Shown piece by piece: positions 41,519 to 45,540 of a stretch of DNA of 45,540 nucleotides. The first letter of the stretch is position 1, and each line of letters starts with the position of its first letter. The translations under genes and the position numbers were made by a program. The stretch comes from an uncultured Mycoplasmatota bacterium (GTDB lineage Bacteria > Bacillota_I > Bacilli_A > RF39 > UBA660), in NCBI GenBank assembly GCA_948467605.1, contig CAOKET010000011.1, positions 1 to 45,540 on the forward strand. The letters run 5' to 3'. The notes under the pieces are model-generated. The model did not search any database. It was given only the letters and a program-made list of their open reading frames with translations, and was not told the origin of the DNA.

Positions 41519-43243
41519 TTACAACTCCCTCTTCTTTAATTCAACTATTTTATTTAATATTTCAGCTTTTTTTGTAATATCTAATTCTTGTTTTAATAAA
41601 TCATTCAATCGATTAATTTCTTTCTCAATTGTTTCCATCTTTAATATTTCAATACAATCATCTAACTCTTCTCTATTATATTTTTCTTGATAATTCATAC
41701 TTTCTATATCAAGTACTAAATCTATCAACTCTTTTTTATCTTCTAATTTAGTTATTAAACTAGCACTGCTTATTGTACCATAGTTTTTGTAAAAGTAAAG
41801 TATTTCGTTTGCTAAATTTCTATATAAATTATTAGAAAACATAACATTTCTATTTTGATACATAAGTATTATATCGATATCATTTAGCATATAATATAAT
41901 AATTTATAACTAGCCTTATCATATTTATTTTTGATATGAACTGATGATGATATGACATTTTCTTTTAATTTAGTAGGACTTTTATTTAATCTAGAAGTAA
42001 TTATACTCTTATCTATCCCTAAATCTAAACTTATTTTATCTATTGTTATATCGCGCATTACTTGATCTTGCATTTCATTAAGTTCAACAATAACATCATT
42101 TACATAATTAGATAAATCTTGTATTTTAGTTATATCACGATTATTTTTTAAATAGTTAAGTTTAAATTCTATAAAGGATATTGGATTATCCATTACTTTT
42201 TTAAAACTTTCAGCACCATATTTTATTATATATTCATCTGGATCATAGTTATCAGGTAATCTAACTACTTTAGGTGTAATGCCATTTTTCATCAAAATAT
42301 TACCACATGAATAAGTTGCCTTTTCACCAGCAGAATCACCATCAAATAAAAGAATAATATTTGTACTTAATTTTTTTAAATGTTTTACATGCTCACTAGT
42401 AAAAGCAGTCCCCATAGTTGCAACTACACTTTTAAATCCAGCAATATGACATCTTATTACATCAAAGAATCCTTCAGTAATTATTACATATTTATCTTTT
42501 AAAGCATATTCACGTGCCTTATAATAATTGTATAATAGATTCCCCTTTTTAAAATATGAAGTTTCTTTAGTATTTATATATTTAGAAGTTACTTCACCAT
42601 TAAATATTCTTCCAGAGCACGCTACTACTTTATTATCATAATCACATATAGGAAACATTATACGATTAAAGAAAAAATCTTTATATCCATAATCACTTTT
42701 TACCGTAATTCCCATGTCAATTAATATATCATATGAGAAATCCTTACTTACTAACATTTTAGTAACTACATCCTCATTAGGCGAGAATCCAATTCTAAAT
42801 TCTTTAATAACCTCATCAGTTATATTTCTATCATTAAGATATTTTAATGCATCTCTACCTTTATTAGTAAAAAGACTGTTTTCATAAAACTTAGTAATTA
42901 TTTCATAACACTCAAAAATAGGATTATTTTTTTTCTTTATCACAGTATTGATTTTAGTATCAATTCCAACTTTATCTCCTAAAAGTTTTAATGCCTCTTT
43001 AAAAGAGATATGTTCATAATCCATTACAAAATTAAACACATTCCCTCCTGCTCCACACGAGAAACACTTATATATTTGTTTATCAGGCGAAACAAACATT
43101 GAGGGGTTAGAATCATCATGAAATGGGCATATACAAACATAATTCTTACCACTTTTATTAAGAGAAATATAGTTTCCAATAATATCTACAATATTAGTTT
43201 TTCTTCTAATTTCTTCTACTATGTCTATTTTTACATCATCCAT
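41519..43243 (-). CDS. dnaG: DNA primase DnaG
   Basis: 574 residues. Makes RNA primers at the replication fork. The N-terminal zinc-binding domain has CPFHDDSNPSMFVSPDKQIY and KCFSCGAGGNVFNFVM (about 38-72). The catalytic core has IGFSPNE, ACSGRIF, TOPRIM VIITEGFFDVIRCH and LLFDGDSAGEKATYSCG (Asp-x-Asp-x). The C-terminal helicase-binding domain is present but short (about 470-574) and diverged. It has a plausible TATAAT upstream but no well-spaced -35. Confidence 0.96.
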   Translation of the reverse strand: MDDVKIDIVEEIRRKTNIVDIIGNYISLNKSGKNYVCICPFHDDSNPSMFVSPDKQIYKCFSCGAGGNVFNFVMDYEHISFKEALKLLGDKVGIDTKINTVIKKKNNPIFECYEIITKFYENSLFTNKGRDALKYLNDRNITDEVIKEFRIGFSPNEDVVTKMLVSKDFSYDILIDMGITVKSDYGYKDFFFNRIMFPICDYDNKVVACSGRIFNGEVTSKYINTKETSYFKKGNLLYNYYKAREYALKDKYVIITEGFFDVIRCHIAGFKSVVATMGTAFTSEHVKHLKKLSTNIILLFDGDSAGEKATYSCGNILMKNGITPKVVRLPDNYDPDEYIIKYGAESFKKVMDNPISFIEFKLNYLKNNRDITKIQDLSNYVNDVIVELNEMQDQVMRDITIDKISLDLGIDKSIITSRLNKSPTKLKENVISSSVHIKNKYDKASYKLLYYMLNDIDIILMYQNRNVMFSNNLYRNLANEILYFYKNYGTISSASLITKLEDKKELIDLVLDIESMNYQEKYNREELDDCIEILKMETIEKEINRLNDLLKQELDITKKAEILNKIVELKKREL

Positions 43244-43307
43244 AAAAATGCACCCTAATTATATATTCTACATTTATTGGCAATTTTCCTTCTTTTTTTT
43301 TAAACTT

Positions 43308-43874
43308 TTAAAAATTTATTATACCCAAATGTTCTAAAACTATTTTAATTCCAATTAAAATTAATACAATTCCACCAAACAAACATGCTTTTGATTGATA
43401 TTTTTTACCACAAATATTTCCTATTTTAACTCCTATTACAGACAATATAAATGTAGTCACACCTATTATTATAACTGATATTATTAATGATACATCTAAA
43501 AATGCAAACGTAACTCCAACTGCTAAAGCATCCAAACTAGTTGCTATTGAAAGAACTAACATAGTTTTAAAACCAATCGAATCATCTAATCTAGTATCTT
43601 CCTTAGATAGTGCTTCTCTTATCATATTTATTCCTATTATAGACAAAAGTACTAAAGTAATCCAATGGTCGATAACTTCTATTTTTTCATGGAAACTAAA
43701 TCCAAACAAATACCCAAGCGTAGGCATTAACGCCTGAAATCCACCAAAATAAAGTCCAATTATACACATAGTTTTAATATCAATTTTTTTAATAGATAAT
43801 CCCTTACATACTGCAATTGCAAATGCATCCATTCCAAGACTAATGGCTATAATTATTAACTCTGGTAGTCCCAT
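43308..43874 (-). CDS. mntP: Manganese efflux pump MntP
   Basis: 188 residues with six hydrophobic segments. Two internal repeats carry Asp motifs of the family: [15 protein letters not shown] (about 12-26) and [16 protein letters not shown] (about 108-123). Exports Mn2+. GAGGTG precedes the ATG. No manganese riboswitch (yybP-ykoY type) could be made out in the 80 bases upstream. Confidence 0.93.
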   Translation of the reverse strand: MGLPELIIIAISLGMDAFAIAVCKGLSIKKIDIKTMCIIGLYFGGFQALMPTLGYLFGFSFHEKIEVIDHWITLVLLSIIGINMIREALSKEDTRLDDSIGFKTMLVLSIATSLDALAVGVTFAFLDVSLIISVIIIGVTTFILSVIGVKIGNICGKKYQSKACLFGGIVLILIGIKIVLEHLGIINF

Positions 43875-43905
43875 ATTTTCACCTCTAATTAAATATATTT
43901 TTATT

Positions 43906-43935
43906 TTACATAATAATTACTAATATACATATAAT
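43906..43935 (+). promoter_or_regulatory. Promoter of the DUF6512 gene
   Basis: Plus strand: TTACAT (43906-43911), 18-base spacer, TATAAT (43930-43935). AAGGAGG follows before the ATG. Confidence 0.4.
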
Positions 43936-43956
43936 ATTAAAAACGAAGGAGGATAT

Positions 43957-44481
43957 ATGTCATATAAAAAATTAACTATATTAAATATAGTATTAGTATT
44001 TTTAATAAGTTTTTTAAGTCATTTCATGTATGATTTTTTACCAAATAATTTAACCGCTGTATTTTTTCCTACAAATGAAAGTATATTTGAACATCTAAAA
44101 ATGGCATTTACTACTTATATTATTACATTAATAATTGATTATATAATTTTAAAACTAAAAAAAGAAAAATTTGATAATCTAGTAATAAGTGTATTTATAA
44201 GTGCAATTACAACAGTAATATTACTTGCAATTATATATCCAATAATTTTTAATGCTATAGGCGAAAATATGTTTATAACACTTATTGTATATTTAATTAC
44301 AATAATAATTGGTAATATATTTGGCTATAAAACACTTAAAACAAAAGATTTACATTTACAAGAAACTGGGATAATATCTTTCATAATAATAGTTATAATA
44401 TTTGGATTACTAACATTCTACCCATTAAAGGTTAAAACATACTTTTATGACTACGCAAATAATCACTATGGAATAAAATAA
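43957..44481 (+). CDS. DUF6512-family membrane protein
   Basis: 174 residues with five hydrophobic segments. The motif SHFMYDFLPN...FFPTNESIFEHLKMAF (about 20-50) resembles the NESIWEHLKL signature of DUF6512 proteins, which are membrane proteins of unknown function. C-terminal AKVKTYFYDYANNHYGIK-like tail is hydrophilic. Divergent from mntP, with its own promoter and terminator; it is the third plus-strand gene in the window. Confidence 0.75.
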   Translation: MSYKKLTILNIVLVFLISFLSHFMYDFLPNNLTAVFFPTNESIFEHLKMAFTTYIITLIIDYIILKLKKEKFDNLVISVFISAITTVILLAIIYPIIFNAIGENMFITLIVYLITIIIGNIFGYKTLKTKDLHLQETGIISFIIIVIIFGLLTFYPLKVKTYFYDYANNHYGIK

Positions 44482-44495
44482 TATTTATTAACTAA

Positions 44496-44516
44496 AAAGC
44501 CACCATTGGTGGTTTT
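44496..44516 (+). terminator. Terminator of the DUF6512 gene
   Basis: Plus strand hairpin AAAGCCACC / GGTGGTTTT (9 bp with one G-T, 3-base loop) followed by TTTTAATT. Also usable by the convergent gene at 44554. Confidence 0.65.
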
Positions 44517-44553
44517 AATTTATACTTATATAAAAAAATTATAGAATGAGATA

Positions 44554-45303
44554 TTAAGTTTTTTCTATCATATCAAACATCCACTCAACAAACGAGCGTA
44601 TTCGCTTTAAAAATTCATAATGAGATATTCCTGCTCGCTTTGAATCTATTAAAATTTGACGAGTCATATCAAGTTCTTTTTCAAAGCCATTAGTATATTT
44701 ATATAACTTATCTAGCACATCCATTTTTTCAAATGATTCAAATTTATTTTGCGACATTAAAAAATATGCACCTTCAATAACAACAAAATATCTTGCATAC
44801 TTTCTTGCTGCATAATATGTATCATTAGGGACCTCATCCACACACATAGGTTGTTTATCATCTAATGCCTGTTTAAAACATTCCCTAGCAAAGTCTAGTC
44901 TACTTTTTGCCAATTTAACATTTGGCTCAAATTTTTCACACCCAACAATATCATCCAATTCCTTTACTATATCTTTTCCAAAATAAAGCATAGAATTATA
45001 TTTAAGTATAAATCTTGCAAACTTATCATTTTCTAAATCTCCTAAAGAATGAACGGAAAAATGAATCCCATTTATAATAGGATATTTTTGTTGCAATCTC
45101 TGTTCCATTATTTCTATATACTTCTTATCTTTATGCTTTAATTTACAAGAAATAACAATATAAAAATCTAAATCTGACACATAAGGAATAGCATCACCTT
45201 TTGCTATACTTCCATGTAAATATATAGTAAGTAGTTTTTCATCAAAATATTTTTCACAATACAATACTGCATCTTTAACTAAGGGCCTAAATTCACTTTG
45301 CAT
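44554..45303 (-). CDS. Nucleotidyltransferase (aminoglycoside-nucleotidyltransferase-like)
   Basis: 249 residues. Polymerase-beta-type nucleotidyltransferase motif LHGSIAKGDAIPYVSDLDFY (about 28-47), with Gly-Ser and the Asp-x-Asp pair that binds metal. The C-terminal helical region includes ARKYARYFVVIEGAYFLMSQ and KRIRSFVEWMFDMIE, as in ANT/Lnu-like or MNT-type proteins. Substrate unknown; resistance cannot be claimed. GAGGTG lies 10 bases before the ATG. No HEPN partner gene is adjacent, so it is not an obvious toxin-antitoxin pair. Confidence 0.8.
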   Translation of the reverse strand: MQSEFRPLVKDAVLYCEKYFDEKLLTIYLHGSIAKGDAIPYVSDLDFYIVISCKLKHKDKKYIEIMEQRLQQKYPIINGIHFSVHSLGDLENDKFARFILKYNSMLYFGKDIVKELDDIVGCEKFEPNVKLAKSRLDFARECFKQALDDKQPMCVDEVPNDTYYAARKYARYFVVIEGAYFLMSQNKFESFEKMDVLDKLYKYTNGFEKELDMTRQILIDSKRAGISHYEFLKRIRSFVEWMFDMIEKT

Positions 45304-45411
45304 ATTACACTACACCTCAAACACTTTTAAAATATAATTTATATACTAAATTTTAAAATAATCATAACTTAACTAGTACTACGGTAATAATAACAAATTT
45401 ATAACACTATC

Positions 45412-45540
45412 TTATTTTAAAGATTCTATTTCTTCTTTTGTTAAAGAAGTATATAACATTATTTTTTCTATATCTTCCCCTGCTTTTAACATAATTCTTG
45501 CTATTGACTGCTTTTCTTGTCTTTCTCCTTCAACTATGCC
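45412..45540 (-). CDS. Rpn-family (PD-(D/E)XK) nuclease/transposase, C-terminal tail, partial
   Basis: The last 42 codons of a minus-strand gene cut by the window edge, ending at TAA 45412-45414. GIVEGERQEKQSIARIMLKA then GEDIEKIMLYTSLTKEEIES. This charged helix plus a short helix-turn element is the usual C-terminus of Rpn/recombination-promoting nuclease-like proteins. The nuclease domain would lie beyond the window. Assignment rests only on this tail. Confidence 0.55.
   Translation of the reverse strand, partial: GIVEGERQEKQSIARIMLKAGEDIEKIMLYTSLTKEEIESLK

Noticed and set aside
43906..43935. Sigma-K promoter for the DUF6512 gene (CATATAATA also present)
   Set aside because: The AC element is at the wrong spacing and a sigma-A reading with 18-base spacer explains the bases.
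1..45540. CRISPR arrays, tRNA or rRNA genes
   Set aside because: No regular spaced repeats and no cloverleaf-like or rRNA-like sequence were noticed by eye; a tool search would be decisive.

Overview
This is a 45.5 kb piece of a very AT-rich genome (well under 30% GC by eye) from a low-GC Gram-positive, most like an uncultured gut member of the Bacilli/Erysipelotrichia/RF39 side of Firmicutes. Reasons: the sepF-divIVA-ileS, topA-rnhB-rbgA and dnaG-rpoD-trmK-yqfQ neighbourhoods, a T-box leader, and a sporulation sigma factor of the SigK type. TGA is a normal stop (for example at the end of tadB) and Trp is TGG, so this is not a mycoplasma code. Almost every gene is on the minus strand. Only three small genes are on the plus strand (16.6, 39.4 and 44.0 kb).

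Layout, described from low to high coordinate (transcription runs the other way). 0-3.5 kb: rpsU and four proteins I cannot assign, one with degenerate pentapeptide repeats and one TPR-like protein broken by a frameshift. 3.6-9.6 kb: sigK, ileS (eukaryote-like type 2), a Ca2+/cation antiporter gene, an Ile-type T-box leader overlapping the end of divIVA, then sepF. 9.7-19 kb: a membrane protein fusing two polyprenol-kinase-like domains, tcdA, miaA, topA, rnhB, an unknown, htrA and rbgA. 19-20.2 kb: a TudS-like desulfidase overlapping a PP-loop ATPase.

20.2-28.6 kb is an accessory, partly decayed region. It has three GNAT acetyltransferases, a RhuM-family protein, an APH-like kinase, a P-loop kinase, a CYTH-like protein, an ADP-ribosyltransferase-like protein, a phosphatase pseudogene with two stop codons, and a glutamine-amidotransferase stub. 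Two different GNAT genes sit between the same pair of flanking sequences, which looks like a module duplicated or exchanged by recombination. A core tRNA-modification gene, tsaC, lies inside it.

28.6-39.4 kb: two unknown proteins, yebC, a compact Tad-type pilus/secretion operon (tadE, a second TadE/G-like protein, cpaE, cpaF, tadB, tadC), then a prepilin peptidase and a PilC/GspF protein with an unusual N-terminal extension containing 11-residue amphipathic repeats. 39.4-45.5 kb: yqfQ, trmK, rpoD, dnaG, mntP, a DUF6512 membrane protein, a nucleotidyltransferase and the tail of an Rpn-type nuclease cut by the window edge.

The most interesting items are the fused two-step polyprenol kinase, the PP-loop/TudS pair, the Ile T-box that puts a cation antiporter first in the ileS operon, the 11-mer repeats on PilC, and the repeated GNAT modules. 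All family names come from recognising motifs by eye; no search was run.
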